From assembly GCA_036426205.1 (NCBI GenBank), contig CM071568.1:46764483-46828482 (forward strand): a DNA stretch of 64,000 bases, given 5' to 3'. Both the position numbers and the translations under genes were made by a program. The DNA comes from Ascaphus truei (Eukaryota; Chordata; Amphibia; Anura; Ascaphidae). Below, one piece after another: positions 10,233 through 22,800 of the stretch. Each line of letters begins with the position of its first letter. The first letter of the stretch is position 1. A model generated the notes under the pieces. That model did not search any database, was not told where the DNA came from, and worked only from the letters and a program-made list of their open reading frames with translations.

Positions 10233-12136
10233 AGTAAATGCTACAATTGAAGCTTCAAAAACTTGTTGACATCTACTTACTCAGTCATACATTTAAGGGC
10301 AAATTATGATCTTTAATGTATGGCAATATGTGAGCATTATATTAACATTTGCAGTTCACTTTACCTGTCTTTTTAACTTTTGAAGTGACCTTTGTGCTTC
10401 CGATTATAGTGAGGATTTATTGTTGTCACTTTCTCTACGTACACTGATCCTTGCTTCATCATTGATCTTACGGTTTTGGCCCTTGCTCAAGTTTATCCAT
10501 CACATAATCCATCATAGAAAGAGCAACCAACAGGTCGACTAACGAGGCACGGAGAACAATGTAAAGATTAACCTTACATTCCCTCCTCACTTTATGTTCA
10601 CTGGGAAACACACATACAGTAGTTATTTAAAATCTGTCAGCCATGTTTTATTTGCCTTCTGGGGTCCTGAAGAAGCAAATTCACTGCAGCTGTTGCATTG
10701 CTTCTTCGTCTTCCAATCAGAAACATCCACAATATTTCTATATGTAGATGAGAATAGCTTTGGTATTAATGTATTCCTTTCTTTTTATGTGCTTCTGATG
10801 GAATCGTCCCTATAACCTCAGGTCTGTTTGCCAAGTTTGTATGTCTGTAATGCAGAGCATATATCGATGACATGTATAATTAAAAGTAATTTGCACATCA
10901 CTTCAATCCTTCCTACTTGAATTTTGCACATTCCGTTGCTTGAAACAACTAATAAATATTGAAAACGTACTAGTGAATAGTAAGATTTAATTACAGAGCC
11001 TTAAAGGAGAAATCAAATTTTACGACCCTGCTGAAGCTTATTAGAACCGCACTTCAATGGGCTGAAGAAGCAGCTTTGTAAGGAAGCAAGCAGCTGGCTT
11101 CCCATCTCTGCGTAGCCCAAATGGCAACTAAACCATGGAATTGAACCACAGAACCGTCGTTCAGTAGAACTTCCACTAATGTTAGTTCACCTTCTCCCAA
11201 GTGTGTGTCCGTATGTTTCCCTTTCCCCATCTTCTTTTATTGATTCTTGTTAATGTATCATATAGCAGTAGACTTTCTTTGATTACACGTACTTAATGCT
11301 ATTATTCCATTTGCATTTACATGATATGCTATTATAATCTTGGTATGTTTCAGATGGTCTTTTGAGCAGTAACTTATCTACATATGGATGGGTGGTCACT
11401 ATTTAAAGTATTGGTTATGTAACCTGTGCCAGTTAAACTTTGGCATGTTCTATACATTTGCTCTCTGTTCAGTTCGTTTAATAGTGAGTTACATTTGTAC
11501 TTTCAAAAGTTCTTTTGAAAGGAATAAATTAAATATTTGGAGACAGGGGAATAAACACACATTTGGAATTGAGCACATCATTTTTTTTAGTGTTCTCCCA
11601 TGCTTTCAGTTACTAGGATTTCAAGAAATCCTGCTATTGTTTATTTTAATTTTATTTTTTTTCCCTTTGTACTGTAAGACCTTAACTCAAGAGTGACTTA
11701 TACTAACAGAATCCAAATTTTATTTTTGCCAAAATACTTACAGTCTTGTCTATACTTAGAGTATTCCCACTATTATGCTTGATGAAATGCTAGAATTAGG
11801 AAAAGTGATACATCATAGAAATATATCCAATCAAAGTATGATTAACCTAATTCCCAGTATTACCAAACACAACATTAATTTTTCTGGATATATCCCAAGA
11901 TATTAATGAAATCATACTTCCCTAATACATCACATCAAGCATTGTCTGTTTATTGGGGAACATCTTTATGGTATGCCAGAGGATCTCACTTTATGCCAAA
12001 AGGAACTCATGAGTTTAAAGTGTTACAGTTTCAAACATGTAACTTAAGGATTTTAAAAACACAAAACGTTCCCGTAAGCCAATATTTTGTCCTAGATCAG
12101 ATACAGTTAGTAAAAAGGTTGTAAGAGGCTCTGGAG
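10233..12136. other. Intronic sequence with no gene seen
   Basis: AT-rich. A single TTAA-MITE-like start (CTTAAAGGAGAAATC) is at about 11001. Short open frames here, including one at 11388-11696 rich in Phe and Leu, show no domain and no splice context. I see no VPS13B exon. Confidence 0.5.
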
Positions 12137-12141
12137 AGAAC

Positions 12142-12716
12142 TGTCACGGAAGACCCGGACTAACACACCAGGGATCAATTCGCCAGACAGAAACACAGTT
12201 TCTCAAATTAATTTATTGGAAAAAGAATTATCCACAACTACAGTAAATCAACACACACACAACTGGAAAACTGGGTACCCTATAAACCTGGGGACAGGGA
12301 TCTCCCTAAAGAGATTTACCCTGTTCGTCCTTCCGGCAGTCCTCTACAATAGGACTCCAGGCTTGGCACCAGCACTGGAGTGGACACTGCAGCTTCTCCC
12401 AGCTTCTGCTTCAACTGAAGAACTCTGAGCTCACAGCTAACAAAGAGCTGATCTTATCTCATCTAGCTAGGTGTTTGCAATAAGACCCAGCCCCTGATTG
12501 GTGGGGGGAAGGGCAACACAAACAGCCACATGCAAAGCATCACAGATCACTTTGCAGCATTCCCGCCGAAAACAAAATTAAACCCTGGTCCCTGAACTTC
12601 TGGAACCAGGCTACAGAATACATATATACATATAACATACTGTAATACAAATGTATTACTGACAATGGAAGGCTTGACCTTTATTAAAACCAATCACATT
12701 TGCCCCTACTGTCACA
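12142..12716 (-). mobile_element. Solo LTR, 575 bp, with 5-bp duplication
   Basis: The sequence begins TGTCAC and ends GTCACA (TG...CA) and is flanked by identical AGAAC at 12137-12141 and 12717-12721, the signature of retroviral or LTR-retrotransposon integration. Read on the minus strand, an AATAAA-type signal lies about 70 bp before the end (in TTCCAATAAATTAATTTG), which sets the orientation. No internal coding region is present, so this is a recombined solo LTR. The family is unassigned. Confidence 0.85.
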
Positions 12717-12721
12717 AGAAC

Positions 12722-13880
12722 AAAGTATGTTTCCAGAGAAACGTTCATTGAATAACTGGAAAACTGGCTAACTCATTCTGATGTGCTCACAGTTGTGCTT
12801 AATAAAAAAATATATATAATAACATAATTTTTTCCCAAAGTTTTATATTTTGATTCAAATACACTAAAGCAGCAGATAAAATGAGAATGTTTAAAAAAAA
12901 AAAACTGGTAAATTTACCAAGATTCTACCTGAATGTTGCTCCTGTGCTAAATATATGCCAGATTTGCACCGTTATTGCTCACTGAAAATAATGTACAGTA
13001 TTCTCTTTTATCAAGCTAAAATTCTTTATATAATCTGATCATTTATTTTATCCTAAATGCCTAAAATGTATCAAAGGGCATATTCTAGCCCACAACATAT
13101 ACTCAACACATATCTGTTGCTTCTCCAAATGCTTCCCCAAATGCTTTTCCAACATGTTGACATAAGCAAGCAGTAATTGGATTGTGGATATTCAAATATA
13201 GGTTTTATTGAAGGCAAGAAGGTAAGCAACATGCATGTTACTCTTGCTTGGAAGTCACTCAAAAAGGGTGATGATCGCTGTATGCATGCTTCAGGTAATG
13301 TCATGTAGCAATGTCAATAGGCCAAGGATGGAGGAAACGGCATGGGATTGATACGGGCAGACTTAAGAATCCTTGCTGGGAAGAAAAAGAAAGGGATGGT
13401 TAATTATAGTTGAGACAAGTTTTACCAGTGGTATTTTTGTAGGAAAAAGGTGGTGGACACTGAGCCTAGAAAAAAATGAATTTATATATACGGTAAACTG
13501 CAATACGTGTAGATAATTACGTTTTGAATAAAGACATATGGTGGAAAGGTCATTTATCCACACCTAGTCAGTATTCCAGCCCCCATTCCTATTAATTTCA
13601 TGATTACCACAAACAGACGTTGGAACTCCGTTCCCCCACCAGAAACTACTTCGGGTTCTTACATCTTTTTGGTGCTCCAGTACAGATGCAGATACATAAT
13701 AAACTAGTTTTTCATCACACTGGATAAATGCACCTTTTAGAATTTGAGTCTTATCCATTGAGCTGTAGCTTTAGCACATGTACTGTAGCAAGGCCAAAGA
13801 CATCTTTCTCTTTGAATATAGTACCACAATTTAGTGCATTTCCTTCACACCTTTTTTTATCCTCTCAAGCTTCGTATTGC
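12722..13880. other. Intronic sequence with no gene seen
   Basis: AT-rich. No exon, RNA gene or repeat ends recognised. Confidence 0.5.
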
Positions 13881-13884
13881 TGAC

Positions 13885-14815
13885 ATATATATATCCTCAC
13901 ACTACAATTTCCTTTTTGACTTTGAATCCTGGGTATCCTTCTGACTCACCCACTCTCCTCTTAGGGGATTTTAACTACCATTTAAAATCAGAGACAGAAC
14001 ATGAAACACAGACAGAGCTCAGTGCACATCCAGTGAAACTTATACACGGTACAGTGCCTAAATATATATGTATAGATATCTATTAAATAAAATGGTCTTT
14101 TAGTTTAACATTTTGGCCAAAGTGTTGGAAGCCCTTGAGCCACTACACGGCAGACCTCATCTCAAGGGTACCTAACACTATTATATTAAGAATTTATATT
14201 AGTGTTGGATACCCTTGATACTGTTGACTACTCTCTTCTCCTACACATTATTCACTCTCTTGGCATCCGTGGCACTGCCTTCTCCTAGTTTTCCTCCTTC
14301 CTCTCTCACTGTTGGTTCAGCGTCTCCTATGCTAACTCATCCTCAACCTCTATGGAACTCTCTGTATGTATATCTCAAGGCTCAGTTTTAGGCCCCTTAC
14401 TCTTCTCTCTATATACACTTTCGCTGGGTGACCTAATTGACTCATTTGGATTCAACTATCATCTCTATGCTGATGATACACAACTATATATATTTGCACC
14501 TGCACTCTAGTAAAACATTACAGAATGTCTATCAACAATTTCACTCTTTTCCTATCCTCGCTGCCTGGTGGTTACATTCAACTCCTCCCTACTTTGCATA
14601 TATAAACACTGTTTCAGGGTTCGAGAGGAAATCCATGGGGAGAGTGTAGTTTCACTTGGGATTATCGTAGGTAGCTGGAACCAGATTAGATTATAAACTC
14701 TTTGGGGCAGGATTGCCTTTTGCCCTGTCATTTACCTGATGCACTTTTTCCTATTGTAATTGACTTACCTTGTATTGTAAATTTTTTATATAAAATATTT
14801 GTGAAAATAATTTAA
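13885..14815 (+). pseudogene. Decayed L2-type LINE with endonuclease and RT remnants
   Basis: In + frames there is an endonuclease motif TLLLGDFNYHL near 13948-13983, then after a gap SLLLHIIHSLGI, a fingers/palm block [18 protein letters not shown] near 14360-14415 and the catalytic palm motif [13 protein letters not shown] near 14455-14495. A 3' end with GATTATAAACTCTTTGGGGC and a short AT-rich tail follows. Multiple stops and frameshifts separate the blocks, and the spacing shows a large internal loss between endonuclease and RT. This order (endonuclease then YADD reverse transcriptase) is that of CR1/L2-clade ORF2 proteins, which act by target-primed reverse transcription. The copy is dead. 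Confidence 0.85.
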
Positions 14816-16214
14816 TGTAAGTCACCCCTGTTAACGCCTAGCAGTTTTTTTTTACCGTACGTGGTGGATCATAACTGTCATGTTACAAGGAGCTAAAAAA
14901 AACACATTTTTTTAAAAAGATTTTAGAGCAAATCTTAGCGTGACTTCCAATGAGAGACTTATTGGCTGCAAATATCTTCTACAGAACATGAATTACCGTT
15001 TCACTTATCATTGTACACCGAGTTAAATCCAATAATGAGCTGGCATAATTGTTTGATGACTAGAGACTTTGACAGAAAAGCATCCAATTCATGTTAATCA
15101 TTGATTGAATCCATTCCAAGTACTAACTTTGCACTGTTTCGTCAACTGGTTCCATCACGGATTGTCCACTGTCCAGGTTGAAGTAAGGTGCATGTACAGT
15201 ACTGTAAGCCTATGGGAAATAAAACATTAAATTAAAAATGACTACCTAAACTAATGTGCAACAGAAACTAACCGTTTAAAATACCCGAAAGGGCTGTTTA
15301 ACTTTTACAAAGAAATATAGACTCGCTCCAGCAATTGAACAATAGGAAATGAAATCTGTCGAAAAAGCCAGAGGACAAGTTAAGTAATGTAAATGACCAA
15401 GAGGGATTAGGGTGGAAGTGTAGTATGTAGACAGCTAAACAAATTACTAACAAAACCTAATGAATATTGGGTGTGGGCATAAGGGTTCTGTCAGAAATGA
15501 CACCCTAACCCAAATAGCATAGACCAAAAGCTCCAGGAAAGGTGGAGACCTCATCAGCTTTCTAACATCTGGGATTTTATTTGTCATTTTGGCATTCTCT
15601 GCAAGTGCAAAAAAATAAAAAAATAAGAGTAAAGGGGGATTATCCTGACAATGAAGTGAGTTACTGAATCTTGTGATAATGAAAAGCAGAAGAATTCTAA
15701 TTCCTTTCTATAGTCCCTGAGGTGGAGGTGCGTTTATAGTTTAGCAAAAGTAGAATGTAGGAGGGAAGAACAGATGGCCTAAAATCCATGAAACAAGACA
15801 CCACCTAATCCTAGGGCTGAGTACCACTATTAATCCTGGTCGGTTCCCTACTGTTAGTTTATAACAGCTTTCTGAACTGCTACTGATAAAGTATCAAAAG
15901 AAAAAAAAAGTGCCGTATGCTGTTCTTCTATTGAGTTTAGAAATGTCGCATCTATCTAACTAGTGTTGGCAAATTAGAGATTCAGTGTTTCCTCCAAATA
16001 TTGAATAAGTCAAATCTCTTTTGAAAAATTACAAATGTTGGTCTTGATGGATGTGGCTTGTTTGGTGGATGGGGCTTGTTTGGTCATATCTATTTTATCT
16101 TTGGGTGACCAATGCAAACATTACCAGTTACACCAGGAGCTGCACACAATTTTACTATAGTTATTTCATTATATCAGGGCTGTTTTAACGACTCTTGAGG
16201 CCCTGGTATTAATT
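14816..16214. other. Intronic sequence with no gene seen
   Basis: AT-rich and apparently single copy by eye. No gene is supported. Confidence 0.5.
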
Positions 16215-16217
16215 TTG

Positions 16218-16330
16218 GTTGTTAATTTATAAAATGTTTTACCAGGCAGTAATACATTGAGAGTTACCTCTCGTTTTCCAGTATGTCCTGGGCACAGACT
16301 TATGATGACAAATACATGGTTACATTAAGT
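16218..16330 (-). mobile_element. 3' tail of L2-like LINE (YGDD family)
   Basis: The reverse of TGCCCAGGACATACTTGAAA, AACGAGAGGTAACTCTC and the TTTATAA tail occurs here with few changes. The same tail ends the coding copies at 39817-41014 and 61050-63040 and also lies at 21755-21830. Confidence 0.8.
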
Positions 16331-17740
16331 GAACAGGGATATACATTATGTATGAAGACATTCCACGAACAGTTGGCGGACATTACTAAGGCAAACAAAT
16401 AATGATGTTTAGTTTGTGTTGTAGCTCACAATGGGCTATAATTATAAGTGGTGCTAGAATGTAAGGCACCTTCCAGACCATTGAAGTGAATAGACTGTAA
16501 TGTACCTTATGGTTTAGGACAGATTAACTAACTATGGGGCACATTGTGGAGTTTTTGTGTATTTTAATTTATTTATGTTTCATGCACATTATCTGATTCT
16601 TTGCATTTTGCACCGCTGAGTATACTGTACTGTATGTGCCCTACCTAAAGGTAAACATTTGTTTACATGCCTTGTTCTGCTATTGGCTAATGGACATTGA
16701 TGGGTTTTTGAATCCTGTGGTGTTGGGATTGTACGGTTAATACCATATATAACATCTAATCTTTCTAGACAAACTTTTAGGACCATAATATATTCCATGA
16801 TGTGCACATTTGTTTGTAAAGCCTTAATTACTTGCTGCACTGTCTGATAAATGCAATGAGACACGGGAAATTAGGTAGCTGGCTAGTACTAGTTTGCCAT
16901 TTGCTATAAGTGAGTGTACGTGAGAATACTAGTTACACAAATAATAAAAGTGGAGGCATTTTAGATTCAATGACATACTGATAAAGCTCAACTACAATCG
17001 TAAACACATACTTTTTCTCTTTATGGAACCTGCATATAGTATTTGAGCTGTATATGCATGCACAAGACATGCATAAACAAAATGTGTCATTCAATGCACG
17101 TAACGCCTGGATATGTCAATTTTTATAAGAGCTTTCATGTGAATAGAAACTACAAATGGGATACGGTAGTACGTAGACAGTCATCCCTCCAGACATTAGC
17201 AACATAAGGCTTAAATATAAATAGCCGTTGTTAGTCAAGTTGTGATAGTGCAGAGTAAAGGAACACTTCAGTATTAGGTGATAATTTTTTTTATTTGGAC
17301 TAACAATCGATAATATAAGACAAGCTTTGGAAACCGCGCTTCAGCCTTAACTCTTGGCTAATGCAGTGTGGTATGGGGCACATGGCACCTGCCCATTCTT
17401 TCTGGTTGACAGAGATGAGCTCATTGTAAACAGATAAGCATCTTTGACTTTCTTTCTGATTCATCACTGACCTGAACTCGGTTTGAACCGTGTTAGACAG
17501 AAAACAAGCTGGATTCCTGGCCTGAGCTTTAAAATGCAATTAAGACCTTTTGAAATCATGTGTACAGTATGTAAGTGCTTCACTCAACCCCCACTTATAA
17601 CCACTACCACAACCAATAAAGTTAAGTCAGGCACTGCCGGCAGTGGAGTGTGTGTGTACTGTTTAATGTACCAGGCTCCCCCTAGCAAGTGTAACTGAAC
17701 GCTGCAAGGAAATGTATTAATTTAAGAATATATTTATCTG
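16331..17740. other. Intronic sequence with no gene seen
   Basis: No exon or RNA gene recognised. Open frames of 70-91 codons lack motifs. Confidence 0.5.
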
Positions 17741-17765
17741 TTTAACACACACATACACATACACA

Positions 17766-17808
<43 letters not shown>

Positions 17809-17824
17809 ATACACACACACATAT
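17741..17824 (+). repeat. (CA)n / (CACATA)n microsatellite
   Basis: About 84 bp of CA dinucleotides interrupted by TA steps. Confidence 0.95.
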
Positions 17825-18553
17825 GCCATAGCTTTAAATGCGAGGCTGCGTAGCATTTGAACAAATAATTGTTAAGTGCTTGAAGGTGCAGTTAAAGTGA
17901 CCACTTTACTATATTTTATCATTTAAAGGGCTCACAGGCTGACGCAGAGTGTTCTGGGTTTTGACTTCAATCTCGACCCATGGGTGTGCCTCCTAAACAA
18001 ACCTCAGGAGAACATGGATAGATACCAAAATAAACGTTTTAGCCATACAGTATAATGACAGCAACACGCTGTGCTATAGCAGAAACGTGGATGAGCCCGA
18101 GCCTGCAGGTTCTTAACCAGATCAGAACAAGAATATGGTACTCTCTCAAAATGGAGAGACTCACTGGGATCCTGAGAGATTCCTGCTCCAAGTTTCAAAA
18201 GATATGGCAGCCATGGCTGATTTATGAAACTCTCAACACGCAAGGACACCCACCCATGGATCAGTCCAACATCCTCCAATGAGACCCTCTCTGATCTCTG
18301 GCTTGCCCAGAGGGGAGCCAACCCAAAAATATAAGATAAAGAGCGTTATGAACAGAATTGATCTGAAAGGATGTTGATATGCATATATATGTGCAAAACT
18401 ATTCATTTTTGCCAGTGGTCATGTATTACGTATTTTTACTATGTGAAATGTGCTCGTCAGGAATGCTCACCATCCCCCCTCTTTTGATTTCTGTTTCCCC
18501 CCCCCCCCCCCACAATTGTTGGAAAAACTTAAGTGATATTTTATCATTTAGAG

Positions 18554-18885
18554 CAGGGGGCGCAAACTTTTTTCCCTGCGCCCCCCTGCTGGAGGTCCTC
18601 CTCTCAGCGTGCCCCCCTCCCTCCTCCTCCTTACCTTGATTTCCTGCGTCTGGACGTCATGACGTCACATGACCCCGCTGCGTCATTTGCCGCCGCGTTG
18701 CCATGGCGATGCGTCTCCAGATGCCGGCTGAATCAAGGTAAGTAGGTTTACAGAGGCCCTGCAGCTCCCCCGGTACTTAATTTAAGTGCCTTCGGGAAGC
18801 GCGCGGGGCCTCTGTAAACCCCGCACCCTCTGCCGTTAATCTCGCGCCCCCCTGGGGGTCGCGCCCCTCACTTTGCGCACCGCTG
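18554..18885. mobile_element. hAT MITE with perfect 8-bp duplication, 332 bp
   Basis: The element starts CAGGGGGCGCAAACTTTT and ends CACTTTGCGCACCGCTG. Identical ATTTAGAG flanks it at 18546-18553 and 18886-18893. The interior is GC-rich and related to 6910-7213. It lies immediately upstream of the 39-bp minisatellite. Confidence 0.9.
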
Positions 18886-18922
18886 ATTTAGAGGATGATT
18901 ATAACTTCAAATTGGGCCATTT

Positions 18923-19433
18923 ACAGTGTGGTCGTTACGGAACAGTGTGAGTGTTATTAAATAGAGTGAGCGTTACGGAAACAGTGTGAGTGTTATTGAA
19001 TAGAGTGAGCGTTACGGAAACAGTGTGAGTGTTATTGAATAGAGTGAGCGTTACGGAAACAGTGTGAGTGTTATTGAATAGAGTGAGCGTTACGGAAACA
19101 GTGTGAGTGTTATTGAATAGAGTGAGCGTTACGGAAACAGTGTGAGTGTTATTGAATAGAGTGAGCGTTACGGAAACAGTGTGAGTGTTATGGAACAGTG
19201 TGAGTGTTATTGAATAGAGTGAGCGTTACGGAAACAGTGTGAGCGTTATTGAATAGAGTGAGCGTTACGGAAACAGTGTGAGCGTTACAGAAACAGTGTG
19301 AGCGTTACAGAAACAGTGTAAGCGTTACGGAAACAGTGTGAGCGTTACAGAAACAGTGTGAGCGTTACAGAAACAGTGTGAGCGTTATTGAATAGAGTGA
19401 GCGTTACGGAAACAGTGTGAGCGTTACGGAAAC
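18923..19433 (+). repeat. Minisatellite, 39-bp unit of two ~20-bp halves
   Basis: The main unit is CAGTGTGAGTGTTATTGAAT followed by AGAGTGAGCGTTACGGAAA. It repeats almost identically about six times in a row, then gives way after 19190 to shorter ~20-bp arrays of CAGTGTGAGCGTTACRGAAA and mixed units. The two halves are related, so the 39-mer is a higher-order unit. Confidence 0.95.
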
Positions 19434-20565
19434 TACCTGTCTAGGCAGTGTAGCAGCCCTGCACTGGACATTTACACGTGCAGTTGTTGGAGCGGCAGGC
19501 TTGGGTTGTCGAGTGTGGAGCGGACCGGACATCGCGGCAAAGTGTCCCACATCGAGCTGTCCTGCGGCGAAGTGTCCCAGCGGTGGAACGCCAGCAGCGT
19601 TTTGGTCGCAGCGAAACATCCCATTCCACCTAAGACAGCCATGTACCTAACAATCGTGCATACAGTATGTCATGCAAAGAAAAGTTGAGTCTGCCCAATG
19701 AAATAGAGAGCCGAAGGAAGGGAAACGTAAGAGAACATTTGTAACAGAAATATGTTCTGTGCCCCTGGCTATATGGTTGTGCAAGACTCTTATTTGTTTT
19801 ATCAAGTGCTGCTGCTTTAAAATCAGTTGGCTCTTATTTTTGGCATCCAGTTGCATTTTTATGGAAAATGCAATTTTGTTCACTGTCTCTATTTCAAAAA
19901 GTTTTTTTAATTTTTTTTTTTATTGTGTTTAAATGATTTAGCCTCTGGGAGTGTATGCAGTTAGAGAAGAGATGCATTCATGCCAAACAATGCTTTTACG
20001 CCTAATATAACTGTTCTCATGTATCAAGGATCACAAATCCCTGCAAAATAGTCATTACATCGGGTTTTGATCACTTGTAAACAGTGTACCAAATGTATCA
20101 CATCCAGCTGGCATGAAAATGCTGCTTATCTAATTTTCTTTGGGGCTTTTTGTCTCATTGAAGTGCAGCGCAGTTGGACTTATCAGAAGGTCAGTGCAAT
20201 CTTTGAAATGTTGCTGCGTTTTTTGAGACCAAATAGGCTGGAAAACATAGGGATCTTCTTGCACTTCTAATATCTTTTCTGTAGCAGGTTGTGGACCATG
20301 CCTGTTAAATGTTGCAAATTGCATTTATGCTCCACATTTAGGGGACAGCCCCTCCAGTAATGGGACCTACAACCCCTCCAGTAATGTGCTGTTTTTCCGT
20401 TTGTTGCAGCGGCCTCTAGTGTGTATGTGAGTAACACAATGTGTTACAGAGACTTCAGCACTGGATGACGTAATAGATGACTCTACTAATACGCGAAATA
20501 GTGATAACATCTTAGGGGCCGCGATCATTTCCTCCCGTACCGTTTAAATTCTTGCTAAGTATTGA
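19434..20565. other. GC-rich patch then intronic sequence
   Basis: 19440-19630 is GC-rich with a near-duplicated CGGCRAAGTGTCCCA word (19534 and 19566 regions), probably a DNA-transposon fragment without visible ends. The rest is AT-rich, with no gene. Near 20350-20390 CCCCTCCAGTAATG occurs twice. Confidence 0.4.
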
Positions 20566-20567
20566 CA

Positions 20568-20803
20568 TATATAATAATAATGCAATGATATTGTATTTTC
20601 TTCTATAGCACTGACAGCGTACACAGCACTGTACATATCATTTTTGAAAGCACGAGCTTCCAGTCTATTTTCTGGTGCTAGAGGCACAGGGAGATACAAT
20701 GGCTTGCCCAAGATCACAGGGAGCTGACACCAGGATTTGAACCAGGCTGCCCTGCTTAGTCTTTCAGCCCGTGTCTTTACTCACTGAGCCACTCCTTCAG
20801 CCT
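20568..20803 (-). mobile_element. tRNA-derived SINE, near full length
   Basis: On the minus strand: an A-box region GTGGCTCAGTGAGTAAAG, a B-box region TGGTTCAAATCCTGG, then CCTGTGATCTTGGGCAAG, CTGTGCCTCTAGCACC, GACTGGAAGCTCG, TACAGTGCTGTGTACGCTG and an (ATT)n tail. The two boxes form an internal RNA polymerase III promoter. The copy is clearer than the one at 3718. Confidence 0.85.
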
Positions 20804-21754
20804 ACAGTATATAATGTTCCTGGGATTCCCTCTTGCCTTTGCCACTCACATCACTTCATAACCTTGTTATTGACAATCCCACCAATCACTTTGCTTCTAG
20901 CACTGCATCGGCTCCTCACTTGGGTACACACACTTTGAGATTCTTTGGCAAACTACAGTATGTCAGCAACAAATGTTGCCTCTGTTGAAGATTATGCACT
21001 TTTAGTATTGATCAATACCCTTTATTTACTGTAGTTACTAGCCAGGAAAGAAACACCTTTCCCCAGAACTGTTGTGATAGCTCAATGTGTCTTTTCTCTG
21101 GTTCCATAGTCCGATCTTCTTACATTCAGACACAGACGTTCACTTCATTGCTACCAACTCCTGCCCATGTTCTTGTAGGATGCCAAGGCAGTGAGTGGGG
21201 TATTTTCATGTCGTTGGAGAATGAAAAACACATTCGCTAGGGCTTGGCCTTTGCAAACCTTTTTTTGTACACGCACTCTGATGCTGCCAAGTACCTAGAA
21301 GCAAAGCTCGGGACTGTGGTAGTTTATACGGGGAATGTGGAGCATGGTGCAGAGAGGCACAGGAAGCAGCTTTGTCCAATTAAATCGCTTTAATTCAGCA
21401 ACAACAAAAAAACAAAGAACAGCGGCAGTATTACAAGGCAGTTGCTTCATAGCCCTTTCGCTAGCTGAACACTGGTTGAAACATTGACATCGGTTATGAA
21501 GGGCTCCATTCCCTACACGTAATCAGCCAAATCAGTTCAGTACACCTGAGCCTCCGCAACAAGCCTGCAAAGCCAGGTTTGGTGGCAATCCAGGACTGGC
21601 TCACTTATGGCTGTATGTCAGTGACAGGATCCCCACGTCTGCCACAGAGAACACAAAAGTAAATCATGTTGAAACCCAATACCCATTCAGTAATTACCTA
21701 ATATTGGTACTTTCCAGTCTGATGTTGGTCTTCCTTTGTATACAGTACCATGAA
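20804..21754. other. Intronic sequence, possible LTR remnant
   Basis: No gene. The segment 21300-21650 has LTR-like composition (a poly-A-like CAACAACAAAAAAACAAAG and repeated GCCTGCAAAGCCAGG-type words), but I could not find ends. Confidence 0.35.
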
Positions 21755-21832
21755 TTATTTGTCATCTTAACTCTATGCCCAGGACATACTTGAAAACAAA
21801 AGGTAACACTCAATGTATTACTATATGCATTA
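21755..21832 (+). mobile_element. 3' tail of L2-like LINE (YGDD family)
   Basis: ATTATTTGTCATCTTAACTC followed by TGCCCAGGACATACTTGAAA and GGTAACACTCAATGTATTAC, the tail seen at 40912 and 62940. Confidence 0.8.
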
Positions 21833-21902
21833 CTATATGTGTGTGTAAAAAAATAATAATATATATATATATGTGTGTGTGTGTGTAAATATATATATAA
21901 GT

Positions 21903-22421
21903 GTAGCCATGGCTGGTCCAGGTTATACTTTCTGCCTCCTGTCACGTACGTCCTAGTAGCTACAGGCAGTGGCATCTTGTGGGGTTTACCCCCCCTCATG
22001 CTGCCTCTCTGAGTGACAGGGGTGCCTCATGACTGCGAGAAGCCCGGTACCATCCAAAGGTCTGGGACCTATCCTAAAATCCTATGCATTCGCTGTAATA
22101 ACACCTACAGTGGATGTTACAATAAAGGATGATGTTTTATATACCTCTGCCTGTGCCTACAGTCTATTGGGTAGCGGTATGCAAGAGAAGACTGTCATGG
22201 TGGGACTGTCTACAGTTACCCTGGAGCCTGCTATGACTGGAGGCATTGCACCAGAACCAGCATGTCAGCCTGAGGATCAGCAAAAGCCTGTCCTGTTTCC
22301 CCTTACCATCGCGGACGCTCCTCTCTCCTGAACCCTCACAGGTAACAAGCACCATGTACTTGCACCTGTAGCTTTAGCAAGTTCTCCCAGAGGGGGGGGG
22401 GGGAAGGGAACTAGCGCTACA
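21903..22421 (+). repeat. 5' LTR
   Basis: Begins TGTAGCCATGG and ends GCGCTACA (TG...CA). Compared with the 3' LTR it lacks about 230 bp between GACAGGGGTG and CCTCATGACTGCG, so it carries a deletion or the 3' copy an insertion. It ends directly before ATTGGAGGCACTGC, the expected primer-binding position. Confidence 0.7.
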
Positions 22422-22617
22422 ATTGGAGGCACTGCTGAGATGCAGAACAAGGCTGGCTTTCAGGGCAAGGCAGCACAGAAGAAGCAGGGGCCGGGCCCCT
22501 GAGGCTTCACCAGGGACCCTGGGCACCCATCTGAAGTTAAGGAAGGGGGGGGGGGGACTTCTCTCTGAGGCGACACCAGGGAGGGGGTTGCCTAGACCCT
22601 TACCAAAGATAAAGACT

Positions 22618-22800
22618 ATGTTGGGGCGTACTCTGAGGGAATTGTTCTAGGGAGCGTGGATACCCTTCATAAGAAAAAAAAGAGACTGTTGGGCGTACCC
22701 TGTGGGAAATGTCCAGGGAGTGTGGATACCCTTCTAGCTGCCTAAAAATTGTGTTTGTTTGGGCGTACCCTGTGGAAACTTCCAGGGAGCGTATACCCTT
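22618..22800 (+). repeat. Leader triplication in LTR element
   Basis: Three imperfect units start GGGCGTACYCTG at 22624, 22691 and 22761 (67- and 70-bp spacing) and each contains a CCAGGGAGYGT and ATACCCTT motif. They lie in the untranslated leader. Their role is unknown. Confidence 0.8.

Noticed and set aside
19404..19688. Several overlapping 60-77 codon frames on both strands
   Set aside because: High GC content keeps all frames open; no conserved domain is visible.
22029..22331. A 100-codon frame repeated at 25194-25544, first read as a duplicated gene
   Set aside because: The two lie in direct terminal repeats of an LTR element and differ by frameshifts; best read as LTR sequence.
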